NCBI GenBank assembly: GCA_008360975.2
Contig: VLJF02000840.1
Coordinates: 806,001 to 870,000 of the forward strand
From: Lichenostomus cassidix
Taxonomy: Eukaryota; Chordata; Aves; Passeriformes; Meliphagidae
Direction: 5' to 3'
DNA: 64,000 bases
A program made the translations under genes and the position numbers. How positions within the stretch are numbered: the first letter of the stretch is position 1; every line of letters begins with the position of its first letter. A model generated the notes under the pieces. It was not told where the DNA came from and made no database searches. It was given only the letters and a program-made list of their open reading frames with translations. Shown piece by piece: positions 35,909 through 47,644 of this stretch.

Positions 35909-36793
35909 TGTCGAAGTTCAGGGAAGGCCTGGAATTTTTCTCCATCACTGTTACTAAGCAACAAGTAGTTGGATGTTTAGAGCAACCATGTCTTTTGTAA
36001 AAGACAAAAGATGTGCTTGGGCAGGGCAGGGTGAGGGAAGAGCCGGCCCTTGGAACGCTCTCTCTCGTGGATCAGAAGCTGAGAAGAGAGGCTGCTCTTT
36101 GCTTTTCAGCTGTGACCAGAGGAAATCCAACTGTGCCCTGTTTGTTCTTCTCCTGACTGAGTGAGCTTTGATTCAACCTTTTTTTCCCACTGGGAAGTGC
36201 ATGTTTCCCCAGGGCTGCGTTTTCTCGCAGCAGCTGCTGGGAGAGTCCGGCTGCCTCTGCCGCCTGCCCCCGTCCTCTGCCGCACGAGACCGCGGCATCT
36301 GCTGTGACTGCAGAAATCCTTGCTACCTCACTAGCTAGCTGGGAGATAGCCAGCTCCCACCCTCTGCCGCCCTGCTTTTTGCCGCTCAGAGCTGCCCTGC
36401 CTGTTTTTTCAGCCTGCCCACCATTACCAGCTGCGTGAGGCTGACCTGACCCTGCGCTAAAGTGCCACCTGCAGCCGCTCGGGAGTCATCGCACCTGCCC
36501 TGTCCGGCCGGGAGCTCAACAGCGCCCCTGCTGCTTGCAACTGTGATTACACCACACGGGAAAAGGCTCAGCAGCTCACAAGTCATCTGCTATTGTTTTC
36601 TAGTGGTGGTTGCTATTATTGTTATTGCTTGTTTATAGATACTAGTAAAGAACTAATCCCTTTCCCATACATTTGCCTGAACGCCCTTGATTTTCAAAAT
36701 TAAAATAATTCGGAGGGAGGGGAGAATCACATTCTCTGTCCTAAGGAAGGGTTCAACCTCTCTTGGCAGACACCTGTCTTTCAAACTAAGACA
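35909..36793 (+). mobile_element. Solo LTR (family A) with 5-bp target duplication
   Basis: It starts TGTCGAAG and ends AACTAAGACA, flanked by CATGG at 35904-35908 and 36794-36798. The uninterrupted sequence (GACATGGAT) is visible upstream of G1 at about 2872. At 885 bp it matches the repeats at 15030 and 62634, confirming those limits. It lies in the remnant of the G6 SP1-SP2 intron. Confidence 0.8.
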
Positions 36794-36798
36794 CATGG

Positions 36799-37185
36799 AT
36801 GTCTCGGGGACGGGGACACCACCGTCACCCCATGCTCAGGCAGGACATGGGGACAGTGTGGACACTCCAGACATGAGGACACCACGGCCACCCTGTGCTG
36901 GCACAGGTCACCCCCCACAAGCCCCACAGCACCTGTCCCCATATCCCATCTGAACGGTCCTTGTCCCTGTCCCCACAGCTGCCCCAGCTCCATGGTGCCT
37001 CCCCACTCCCCCATTACTGTCCCCACCTTTCTGTCCCCTCTCTCCTGTCCCCACTGCCAGCCCACTACCCCAGTCACCCAGCCCGCGACCCCCAAGGGGG
37101 GCTGGGTTTGGATTAGGGTGGGGAGGACTCCATCCCTGAGCACCGTCAAGGGCAAAACAGACTCGATTTGGGGCAAATAATTGCA
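36799..37185. other. Fused remnant: G6 leader intron joined to G7 3' flank
   Basis: Matches 2875-3286 (offset about 33.9 kb). Leader-intron sequence runs as far as CCCAGTCACCCAGCCCG, where G7 continues to its SP1 exon, but here it changes directly to the 3' flank of the next gene. The deletion took SP1 from G6 and, earlier, from the ancestor of G1. Confidence 0.55.
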
Positions 37186-37191
37186 TTTATT
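37186..37191 (-). terminator. poly(A) signal AATAAA of G7
   Basis: AATAAA on the minus strand, about 520 bp past the G7 stop, in the same context as at 3287-3292. Confidence 0.6.
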
Positions 37192-37854
37192 GTCCATCAA
37201 AACGAAAAATGAGAAGTAAAATAAACCTGAAAAACTCCTTCCCCCCACCCGTCCCTCCTGAGCCGGGAGCTCCTCCAGGGCTGCGGGGTGTCCCTCGTGT
37301 CCCCCAGGCTGTCCCTCATGTCTCTCGGGGTGTCCCCGGCACCCTCTGCCGGCTCTGGCCACTTCGGGTCACACTGCGCTGGTCCCACACGGGTTTTCCC
37401 AAATCCGTGGGGCTCAGAGGGACAGAGGGGTGGTGGCCATGGGCAGGGAGGGGACAGGGCCAGCTGCCGGCAGTTCCTGGTGGCCACGGGGAGGGGATAG
37501 GGCCAGCTGCCAGCAAATGGGGAGTGGATGGGAAAGCCTCTGGGGATACTGGGAGCACTGGGATGGAAAAGAGACCCCACATGGGACCTCCACACTAGTG
37601 GCCACCCCCTGTGTCCCACGGGAGCTGGAGGGGGACACACACGAGGGGTGCCCAGGGGAGGGGATCTCCAGTGCCCCCAGTGTCCACAGTGCCTCCAGTG
37701 TCCCCAGTGTCACAGCGCATTGCCATAGATGTCACCAGAGTCCTGCTGTCGCCCATGGGGTCCTGGCAGCTCCGCGTAGGTCACCTGGGGGGATGTGGCA
37801 TGGGGGGGCCCTGCGAGAGGCAGTGATTGGGGCGGGTGACACCCGTGGGTGACG

Positions 37855-37909
37855 TGTCCCTGTCCCTGTCCCTGTCCCCGTCCCCATCCCTGTCCCTGTC
37901 CCTGTCCCT
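37855..37909. repeat. (TGTCCC)n in G7 cytoplasmic intron
   Basis: About nine TGTCCC-like units, the longest version of this intronic hexamer run in the cluster. Confidence 0.75.
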
Positions 37910-39017
37910 AACACCCGTACTCACCCTCTGCCCTCGCGGTGCTCACGACCTGGGTGTAAAGCACCTCCCTATCCTCCGGGGGGGCCGAGGGGACCCTGCG
38001 GGGATAAAAGGGGTGGCTGTGGCTGTGGCGTTGTGGGGGTGGGGATAAAAGGGGTTCAGGACTGCAGCCCCCCACTCACCTGTCCTCTGGCTTCCTGGTG
38101 GCTGCAAAAGAAAGAGGAGTGGGGTTGACAAAGAGGTCCCTGGGGCCACTGAAACTTCCCAGGACCCTTGATTGCCCCCGGGACTCGTAAGCATCCCTGA
38201 ACCGCCAAAACCCCTGAACCACCCCAAAGCTCAAGATCCCCTGAGCGCCCAGAGCTCCCAAATACAGCGGAAAGGGGAGATCTCCCAATTCCCGCAGGAC
38301 CCCAGAAAAAACCCCAAAATCCCAACACCACCTCAAACCCCACAGGAGCTTAGCTAAGGTCACTGGGGGCTCAGCTCCACCCAAGGAAGAGGCAGTGGGT
38401 GCTGCCACATGGCTCTCCCAGTCTGGGGGGCTTCCCACCGCTGCCCATCCCCCAGTGTCACCCACCCATGCGGTGCCACCGGCGCCAGCCCAGGATGAGA
38501 GTCAGGAGCAGAACCAGGAGCAACAGGGAACCAGCAAGTCCTGCAGCCACTGCTGGGGACAGAGTGGGACACACTGGGGTCACCAAGAACCCAAAAGGTC
38601 CTGCACCCCCCGGTGACCCCATATGACCCCACCTGTGCCCCAGTGTCCACACAGTGTCACCACCAGGGCCAGCTCTGAGCTGAGTGCCTGGAACACACGG
38701 TGCTCATCCAGCTGGTTGGTGGCCACGCACTGGTAGGTGCCAGAATGTCCCACATCGATGTCCCCAAGCTCCAGGAGGGGACCCTGGGCCACCTCCTGCC
38801 CATTGTGCAGCCAGGTGAAGGTGACAGGTGCTGAGCCCACCTGCACCGAGCAGCGCAGGGTCACGGGGTCACCTGTGCGCACCTGGAGTGCCGGGGGGCC
38901 AGGGGTGATGGTGGCATTGGCCACGGGCACTGCGGGGACAGAGATGTGGCTGAGGCTGGGGGAGGGGCTGGCATTAGGTGTAGGGGGAGGGGATGGGTGG
39001 CAATGATGATATCATGG

Positions 39018-39540
39018 TGTCCTAGGTTGCAATATAGATGTAGTTAAGTATTCTATTACCACCAGCTGTGGGCCGTTAGCTGCTATCACCTGCTAATGAC
39101 CCACACTGGATGACAGGCAATGGGCCATCCGTTAGCTGTTACCAGCTGCTAATGACCCACCCCGCATGACAGGCAATGGGCCATCAGGGACCCACAGTGT
39201 GACTCATGGACTTATCTCATCCCATTGCGGGATGCTCTGCCCAGGAGGGAGGAGCCAGGTGTTCCCACCTGGATATAACCTGGCCCTGGAACTGCCTGAG
39301 CTAGCCCTGTCTACTGGGTTCCCAGAGGACCAGAGCTACCACTGGATCTTCAGCTGGAGACTAGACCTTCACAGGATCACCACTTCAACTGGACTACTTC
39401 AGTTTGGACTGCTACTACCACCCTAACAGGGTGTTAGGTTGTATCTGACTTTGTCAGTGCTTTTCCCTGTATTATTTCACTTATTTTTAATTTCAATCTT
39501 GACTTGTGATCTCCCACTGGTTTATTTTCAAACCAAGACA
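39018..39540. mobile_element. Solo LTR (family C) with 5-bp target duplication in G7
   Basis: It starts TGTCCTAGGTT and ends AAACCAAGACA (inverted TGTC/GACA termini), flanked by CATGG at 39013-39017 and 39541-39545. The empty site ATCATGGGTGGG is preserved in the same intron of G8 (about 44903) and G4 (about 17694). At 523 bp it includes an internal near-duplicate (GTTAGCTG..CTGCTAATGACCCAC..TGACAGGCAATGGGCCATC, twice) and a GGATATAACC TATA-like box. Insertion postdates the split of G7 from those genes. Confidence 0.85.
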
Positions 39541-41655
39541 CATGGGTGGGGTCAGCCCCAGCCCGAGGGTGTTGCTCACCCAAGACAGTGACATTCAGTG
39601 TGGAGCTCTCATTCACGCTGTCCCTGTTCCTGACCCGGCACCGGTACTGGCCACTGTCATTCACGCCAATGCTGCTCAGCTCCAGCTTAGGGCCAGTGCC
39701 CAGCAGTGTCCCCGAGCCCTCCCAGTGCCAGGAGAAGGACAGGGGACCTGTCCCTGCTGCCACCGTGCAGCTCAGCACCAGGCTGTCACCCAGTGCCACC
39801 TGTCCCCCAGGGGGCTGTGCCGACAGGTACACTCCCCAGAGCGAGAGCCCTGTGGGGAGACATGGGTGTGATGGGGACCTGAGGAGGGGAGGGAGGAGAT
39901 GTAGGAGAGGATGGAGGAGACCCAAGTGGGTGAGAAAGGGAGTGGTGGGAGATTCAGGAAGGGGAGGCATGCAAATGGATATAGGGGACCCCGGAGAGGG
40001 GTGAAGGGATGCAGACAGGGGTGGTGTGACCTGGGGACACTGGAGGGACCTCCAGTTGGACTGGGTGTCCCCAGTTGTGTCTGAGCGACCCGGGAGGCTG
40101 TCGGGGAAGGATGGAGGTCCCCAGGTGGTGATGGGAGGTGGGGACGGTGATCCCAAAGCCACTGGGGAGAGGCTGTGGGGATGTCGGGGTGGTGGCTGTG
40201 GGGTGCTTACTGTGCACTGTCACTGGCTTCGACTCTGACACCAGTGATGTTCCGAAGCTCACCCAGCCCCTGCAGCGATAGTTGCCACTGTGGTTCAGCC
40301 GCAGGGAAGACAGGGACAGCTCGGTCCCATGGCCAGACCTCCCCAGTTCCTCCTCCTCACGGTAGAAGGACACCGAGGTGACAGAGTAGCTGTCCCTGAC
40401 CCGGCAGCGCAGTGTCACCGTGTCCCCCTCCAGCACAGCCCATGCTGGCACCTGCAGCACCAGCAAGTCTGGGGACAAGTGGGGACACATCACACCGGCA
40501 TGTCCCAATGGCACCTGGACCCCCACTGTGTCACACACAGAGCACCAGGGGTCCCCAATTCCAACAGGGTCCCATGGCACTGGGATGCTCTGGGATGTCC
40601 CCGTGCAGGGGACAGGCTCTGGTCACACCAGGGGATGACCCAGGCAGCAGAGCTCACCCAGAGCCCTTGGTGTCCCCGCGGGTGACAGGCTGGGGACACC
40701 AAACTCCCCTCACCATCTAAGATGCTCACGGAGGGGCTGAGCCCAGTGCTGGGTCAGTGACACTTGTAGGTGCCACTCTCAGTGACAGTGAAGTGGTCGC
40801 CTCCCTTCTGCCACGAGCTCCACCTGTCCTTGCGCCAGTAGGTGACACCGGATGTCCCCGAACCCTGGCAGCTCAGTGTCACTCTGTCCCACAGCACCGG
40901 CGGTGTCCAGGGGGGATCCACGAGGAGCTGGGTGGTCTGAGCACCTGCAGGTTACAGGGGACACCAGACTGCACAGGGCCAGCACAGGGCTGGGGACAGC
41001 AGGGCAGGGACATGGCATCCCTTGGGAACTCACCAGCGAGGCTGAGGGTCTGAGCTGGAATGGAGAAGGGAGAGGGCTGGGTGGGGGTGGCACCTCGGGG
41101 ACAGTGACACAGGAGATGTAGTGTGGCATGGTCCCCAAATTGTCCCCGTGAGGACAGAATGGCACAGATGTCTCAGGAACAGGGACACCGGGGCCACCCC
41201 GTGCTCAGGCAGGGCTTGGGGACACTGCGGCCACCCAGGAAATGGGGACACCACAGCCACCCCGTGCTGGCAAAGCTCACCCCACCAGCCCCACAGCACC
41301 TGTCCCCATATCCCATCCCGACAGTCATTGTCCCCTTGCCCACCTGTCCCTGTCCCTGCACCCCTGTGTCCCTGCCCCTGTCCTCACACCCGCCCATGCC
41401 CCATGGTGTCTCCCCACACCCGTGTCCCCAATTACTGTCCCCACCTTTCTGTCCCCTCTCTCCTGTCCCCACGGCCACCCCACAACCCTGGTCACCCCCA
41501 CGGACTGGCTCTGCTGGCACTGGGGACCTCAGGGGACCCCGCAGCCCCCTGTGCCCCCTCCCCACCGCTCTCTGCCTCACCACGGCCATCCCTGGGCTGT
41601 CATCCCTGTGCCCAGGGCACTCACTCCACAGCAGCAGTGCCACCTTCCCGGCCAT

Positions 41656-42949
41656 CCCGCTGTCCCCGGCCACCCAGGCTAGCTGTCACACACTGCCGGG
41701 GCCACCTGTCCCTGTTGGTGGCTCTTTGGCCGAAGGGGAAGGAAGCGAGGCCACGTCTAGCGCTCGGGCGTGTTTGACACATGGTGGGGGCAGGGTGGGG
41801 ACAGGCTGGCCACAAGCTGGGGGCAGGGTGGGGAAATGGCGGGGACGTGGTGGGACAGGCTGGGGACATGGTGGGACACGGGAATTCGACGATTTGGGAC
41901 ACAGGAGCTGAGGAGAGTCAAAGATTGAGGTCTCAGAGCAATGGGGGTCCTGGGGGAAGGGAGGGTGAAGGGGATGGAATCAAGGGGAGGGGGCTCCTCG
42001 GCAATGGGGGTCCTGGGCCATGGAGACCCTGGGCAATGGCAGTGCCAGGCTGGGGGGACATAGGGAATGGGGGTGCCATGGTTGGGTTCCCAGGGCAATG
42101 GGGGTGCCAGGGATGGGCAGTGGCTGGGTGGGCATGTGGGTCACAGCTCCTGCACTGGGTGCCTCAGATGTTGGGGTGACCCAGGGCCCAGCACAGCCCC
42201 CTCGGGCTCCTCATGGCCTGGGGGTCACCCCCGGGGGATTCCAAGGGTCTCTGGCGTTGTGCCCCCTCCCCCACACAGTCACTTTTTCCTCTCTTTATTT
42301 CCATTTCTTCCCTTTTTTCCCTCAATTTCACACTGCCCCAATTCCTGTCTCGGGGATGTCAGGGAGCTCCTGAGCAGGGAAGGAACTGGGGAGAGCCTGA
42401 GGAGGGGAAGAAGGGAGTGCAGGAAGGGTTGGGGGGCTGTGGGGGATGGGAGTGTCCAGCTGTGCCCCCCAACACTTTCCCTTTCCTGCAGCAAAAGGAA
42501 GCAAATTGAATTGAATTTATAAACCACCAAAGCAGAGCTGAAAAATGAGAAGTGAAACACATCTTAAACACACATTCCCCTCTCAGGCACTTCTCCAACG
42601 TGGGTTTCCCACGGGCTCACAGCACCCTTCGGGCATCACCTACTGCACCGGGGGCTCCTGCAGGGCTGCAGGGAGGTCTCTGCTCCCCGGGGACACCACG
42701 GGCTCCAGGGAATCTCCACTCAGGCACCCGGAGCCTCTCGTTCCCCTCCTTCCTCCCTGCGCTCGCTGCCTGCAGGGTTGTTCCTCTCGCAGCCTCTGGC
42801 TCCTCTTGGCTGCTGCAATTCCATCTCTGCCATCCCTTGGATTTACCCTTCCCAATTCTGGGGTGCTCTGCTCCTCCTTCCGCCCATTCCAGGACACCCC
42901 CGAGTGCCGGAGCTGTTGGGAGCATTGCCATAGCAACAGTCGGTCCCGA
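41656..42949. other. 5' flank of G7, no gene seen
   Basis: Paralogous to 6837-8215 (offset about 34.8 kb). It contains a shortened interferon-type motif at about 42473-42488 (minus strand GGAAAGGGAAAGTG). Long plus-strand open frames are compositional. Confidence 0.45.
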
Positions 42950-43375
42950 CACATGGCGACAGTGGCTCCGGACACGCTGTCCCAGCCGCTCCGGACACAT
43001 GGCCACCGTCGCTGCCGCAGCCCGGGACAGTCGCGCCACTCGCAGCGCCATGGCAGCGCCACCTGCCCCGGTGACCGAGCCCAGCACTCCGCTCCCGCAG
43101 GCCCGGCGGCTCCTGCCGGGCTCCCTGCTCTCCCCCAGCCTCCCGCTCCCTCCCTCCCGGCGCCCCCCGCCCGCCCCAGGGCTGAGCCCGGCCGAGGCTC
43201 CGCAGCAGCTGCGGGGCTCAGAGCCGCTCGGGGAGCGCCGGCTGCGGGGCTTTGGGCACCGGGGGGCACCGGGCAGGGCTGCGGCGGGGCTGGGCTGGGC
43301 TCGGGGGACACCTCAGGCTGTCCCCGGCTCCGTCCCGGGGCTCTCGGGGCTCTCGGTGCAGCTGCGGGGGAACCA
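42950..43375. promoter_or_regulatory. CpG-rich island between G7 and G8
   Basis: Third near-identical copy of the island (see 8216-8640), again between an ITIM gene (G7) and an NXXR gene (G8). Confidence 0.55.
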
Positions 43376-43541
43376 GTCCGGCAGTGCCCCAACTGATCAT
43401 TTTGTCACCCTCCCCAGGGGACTTAGAGAGCTCCAAAAATCCTGCAAATCCCACAAGGATCTGCTCAACAGCCTGACCTGGACCCTCCTCCTTCCCGAGC
43501 TGAACAGACAGAGCTGAACAAACAAACCCCATTTCTGCCGC

Positions 43542-43547
43542 TTTAAT
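43542..43547 (-). terminator. ATTAAA poly(A) signal of G8
   Basis: ATTAAA on the minus strand in the same context as G3's signal at 8801-8806. Confidence 0.5.
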
Positions 43548-43737
43548 CAAAAAGCTGCGCTTTGAGTGCAATCAGAGGGAAAAGGGTCCTGTGCCGCCCT
43601 GGCAGTGGGATGGGAATGGGGAGCGCTGGGGGTGCTGTGGAGAGGAAGAAGTGACCCCTGGGGAGACTCGATGTCCCTCAGTCTCCCCAGTGTCACAGCA
43701 CATTCTCGTAGGTGGCACTCGGGTCCTGCTGTCCCTC

Positions 43738-46700
43738 TCAGGGTCCCGACAGCTCCGTGTTGGTCACTTGTGGATCCCGAGGGAGGACAGTGCCGGGGGA
43801 ACGCCCTGGGGACCCTGCGAGAGACAGCGGTTGTGGGGACACTCGTGGGGGTGACAGCCGTGGGTGACGTGTCGCTGTCGCTGTCCCTGTCCCTGTCCCC
43901 TCCCGTACTCACCCCCTGCCCTCTCGGTGCCCTCCATGGGGGTGTCCAGCACCTCCCCCTCCTCCGGGGGCTCCGGGGGGGCCCTGCGGGGATCAGGGGT
44001 GTCTGAGGGGGTCTGGGGAGAGGGGAAAGGGCAGTCATGGTCGGAGCCCCCCTCACCTGTCCTGGGACTTCCTGGGGGCTGCAAGGAAAAGGGGAGGAGG
44101 TGACTGTGGGGTCCCCGAGAACCCTGAACCTTCCTGGCACCTCGGGAGCTCCAACCACCCATGGGACCCCCAAATCCCCACTGCAGCCCCGATTCCCACA
44201 GGACACTGATTCCCCCCTGGACCCCAGGAACACCGGAACCCCATGAAGTTCTGCACGACTGCAGTGTCCCCAGTGCTCCCGACCCCCCTGAACCCCAAGC
44301 CCGGCAGGGAGGGGAAACCCTAACTCACTCCAGGACCCCAAACCCCCCCATTGTCACCCACCTGGGCGGTGCCACCAGTGACAGCCCCCGATGACAGCCA
44401 GGAGCAGCACCAGGTACAGGAGCGTCCTGCCGACATTCACAGCCACTGCAGGGGACAGAACTGTCATGAGGGTCACCACTCACCTCAGGAGTCTTGAACC
44501 CCACAGTGACCCCATATGACCCCACCTGTGCCCCAGTGTCCCCGCGGTGTCACCTCCAGGGCCAGCTCTGGGCTGAGCGCCCGGAACACACGGTGCTCAT
44601 CCAGCTGGTTGGTGGCCATGCACTGGTAGGTGCCAGAATGTCCCACATCAATGTCCCCAAGCTCCAGGAGGGGACCCTGGGCCACCTCGTGCCCATCGTG
44701 CAGCCAGGTGAAGGTGACAGGTGCTGAGCCCACCTGCACCGAGCAGCACAGGGTCACGGGGTCACCTGCGCGCACCTGGAGTGCCGGGGGGCCAGGGGTG
44801 ATGGTGGCATTGGCCACGGGCACTGCGGGGACAGAGACGGGGCTGAGGGTGGGGGAGGGGCTGGCATCAGGTGTGGGGGGAGGGGATGGGGGGGATGACA
44901 ATATCATGGGTGGGATCTCCCCCAACCCAAGGGTCTCACTCACCCAGGACGGTGACAATCAATGGGTCACTTTCAACCGTGCTGTCCCCATCGCTGACCC
45001 GGCACTGGTAGTGGCCACTGTCCTTGTCCCCAACATGGCTCAGCTCCAGGTGGGGGCCAGTGGCCAGCAGTGCCCCTGAGCCCTCCTGGTGCCAGGAGAA
45101 CGACAGGGGACCTGTCCCCGCGGCCACCGCACAGTTCAGCACCAGGCTGTCACCCAGTACCACCTGTCCATTGGGTGGCCGTGCTGACAAGGACACCCCT
45201 GATACTGGCATCCCTGTGAGAAGGGGACAGAAGTGGACAGTGAGGGAGTGGGGACACCAGGAGAGAACAGGGGACAGCAGGGGACAGAGAAGGATATGGA
45301 GACAGGGAGGGACACAGGGAGGGTTGTAGAGGGGTGGGAGGACCCCAGGGAGGGAGAAGGAGGTGCAGAAATGGGGGGGAGCCTGGGAAGAGACCCCAGT
45401 GAGGATGGGCGATTCAGGGCAGAGACACATGGAGAGGGATGGGGGAACTCCAGGGGGAGGCTGTTGGGAACCAGACAGGGATGTGGGGACCTGAGGACCA
45501 TGGGGGAACCTCAGAGTGGGAGGGAGGGGACCCGGGGAGGGTGCCACAGAGGGATAGGGGTACCCAGACAGGGGTGGGGAACCCGGGATGGGATCCGAGA
45601 AAGGATTGGGAGACCCAGGAAAGAACCAGGGAAGGGATGAAGGTCTTCAGGTGGGGCTGAGAGGACTCAAGCAGGATGTTGGGGAAGAATGGGGAGACAC
45701 AGGTCAGGGAGGGTGATCTGGGGAGAGACCTGTGAAGGGATGAGGGGAGCCGGGAAAGGTGTCAGGGAGGGCTGGGGGGACACGGGCAGGGCTGGGTTAC
45801 CCGGGGAGGCTGTGGGGGTTGCCGTGCCCATCCCCGCACTCACTGCGCACCGTGACGCGGAGCCGGGCGCTGCTCTTCCGCACGGCCCCCCCCTCGGAGC
45901 GCACCTCGCAGCTGTAACTGCCCGAGTGGGAGACCCCCACGGCGGGCAGCAGGAGCTGCGGGGACCCCTGCGGGCCCCCCAGCAACTGCCCGTCCCGGTA
46001 GAAGAGGTGCAGGAGGGGGGCTCGGGGCCGCAGGGGGCTGGGGGTGCTGAGGCAGCTGAGATTCAGGAGGGACCCCTCGGTGGGCTCGGGGGGACCTTCC
46101 AGCGCCAGCACCGGCACCGAGAAGAGCTCTGGGAAGGAGGTAGGGGAGATTGGGACTGTGATTTGGCGTCCACCGATGAGAGGCTTTGGGAGTTTTGGGC
46201 TGTTCAGTATTGGGGTCGCAGGGCAGGTTGGGCTGGATGTGGGGTGTCAGGGTATCAGATGTGGCTTTGGGGCTGCTCACCATGCACTGTCACTGTCACC
46301 GGCTCTGACTTCTTCCACAGTAAATTCCCAGAGCCCACCCATCCCCCACACCGGTAGCGGCCACTGTGATGCAGCTGCAGGGGGGACAGGGACAGCTCGG
46401 TCCCATGGAGAGGCTCTCTCAGCTCTTTGTCCTCATGGTAGAAGAGCACTCCAGTGACCGATGTGTCCCTCCAGACCCGGCAGCGCAGTGTCACCGTGTC
46501 CCCCTCCAGCAGCACCCGCACTGGCACCTGCAGCACCAGCCAGTCTGTGGGACAGGGGGGTCCTGTCACACCAGGGGGCTCCAGGGGGCACTGAGGGGTG
46601 CAAGGCCACCCAGAGCCCTCAGAGCCCTCAGGGGAAACACCATCCACATCTTACCCCTCACCATTTAAGACTCTCACAGAGGGGCTGAGCCCAGTGCTGG

Positions 46701-47644
46701 GTCTGTCACATCTGTAGGTGCCACTCTCATTGACAGTGAGGTGGTTGGATCCCTTCTGGCACCAACGACTCCCATCCTTGTACCAGGTGGTGGCACCGGG
46801 GCGCCCCAAGCCCTGACAGGTCAGTGTCACTTTGTCCCACAGCACCGCTGGCATCCAGGGGGGATCCACGAGGAGCTGGGTGGTCAGGGCACCTGCAGGT
46901 GACAGGGGACACCAGCCTGCCAGGGCCAGCACAGAGCTGGGGACAGCAGGGCAGGGACATGGCATCCTCCTGAGGACTCACCAGCAAGGCTGAGAGTCTG
47001 AGCTGGAAGGGAGAAGGGAGAGGGGCTGGGTGGGGGTGGCCCCTTGGGGACAGAAGCACCAGGGGACAGGTTATAGAAGCTGTCCCCACACTGTGCCTGC
47101 AGGGACAACCTGGTGGCACAGAGGTCTCGTGGATGGACACATTTGGCCACTCTGGGCTGGGGCAGTACATCGGGACACTGTGGACACCCTGGCCATGGGG
47201 ACACCACCATGCTGGCACAAGTTCCCCCAGTAGCCCCACAGTCTCTGTCCCCACAGCCACATCCCCAGGGTCCTGTGCCCAAGATTCCATTTTGATGGCA
47301 CCTGTCTGCACGGCCCCTTGCTGAGCTTCCCCTTTTCCCTGTCCCCTGTACCCACAGCTGCCCCAGCCCTATCATGCTGCTCCTCACACCTCAGTCCTCC
47401 CATTTCTCTTTCCCCATTCCTGTCCCCACAGCCACCCCCCTTCCCCAGTCACACCAGTGTCCACCCCCACGGACTGGCTTTGCTGACACTCGGGACCTAA
47501 GGGGACCCCACAGCTCCCCTGTGCCCTCTCCCCACTGCTCTCTGCATCACCAGGACCCATCCCTGGGGCATCAGCCCTGTGCCCAGGGCACTCACCCCAC
47601 AGTAGCAGTGCCACCTTCCTGGCCATCCCGGTGTCCCCAGCCAT
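43738..47644 (-). CDS. G8: NXXR-class five-Ig FCRL receptor with tyrosine-free tail
   Basis: Exons: SP1 47596-47644 (MAGDTGMARKVALLLW), SP2 46982-47002, D1 46662-46892, D2 46281-46544, D3 45844-46128, D4 44944-45213, D5 44526-44822, TM 44362-44445, cyt1 44057-44078, cyt2 43913-43983, last 43738-43814. They join to 1671 nt, 556 aa, all open. The TM (VAVNVGRTLLYLVLLLAV) carries NXXR. The tail has VLDTPM and VTNTEL where the ITIM genes have VLYxxV and VTYAEL. A TGA at 43738-43740 (TGC in G3 and G5) removes the last stretch with ATYENV, which still exists as untranslated sequence down to 43693. The cytoplasmic part therefore has no tyrosine; any signalling must come through an adaptor bound by the TM arginine. 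The TM acceptor has moved 3 bp (CTGCAG), keeping frame. Best candidate for a working activating partner in this window. Confidence 0.85.

Larger units (their letters stand above)
37710..41655 (-). pseudogene. G7: ITIM-class FCRL gene with four Ig domains, nonsense codon in D1
   Basis: Exons: SP1 41625-41655 (MAGKVALLLW), SP2 41034-41054, D1 40714-40944, D2 40211-40468, D4 39580-39849, D5 38633-38929, TM 38466-38552, cyt1 38080-38101, cyt2 37925-37995, last 37710-37810. No D3 exon exists in the D2-D4 intron. Both neighbours are phase 1 and the D2 donor (GTAAGC) is good, so a four-Ig receptor would splice in frame. The TM (GLAGSLLLLVLLLTLILGW) is uncharged; the tail has VLYTQV and VTYAEL ITIMs and a terminal DIYGNA. 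D1 has an in-frame TGA (40754-40756) just after the Y-K-C of the Ig fold where relatives have CGA. All other exons are open. The single CpG-type nonsense change suggests recent loss or a polymorphism. A solo LTR lies in the D5-D4 intron. Confidence 0.75.
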
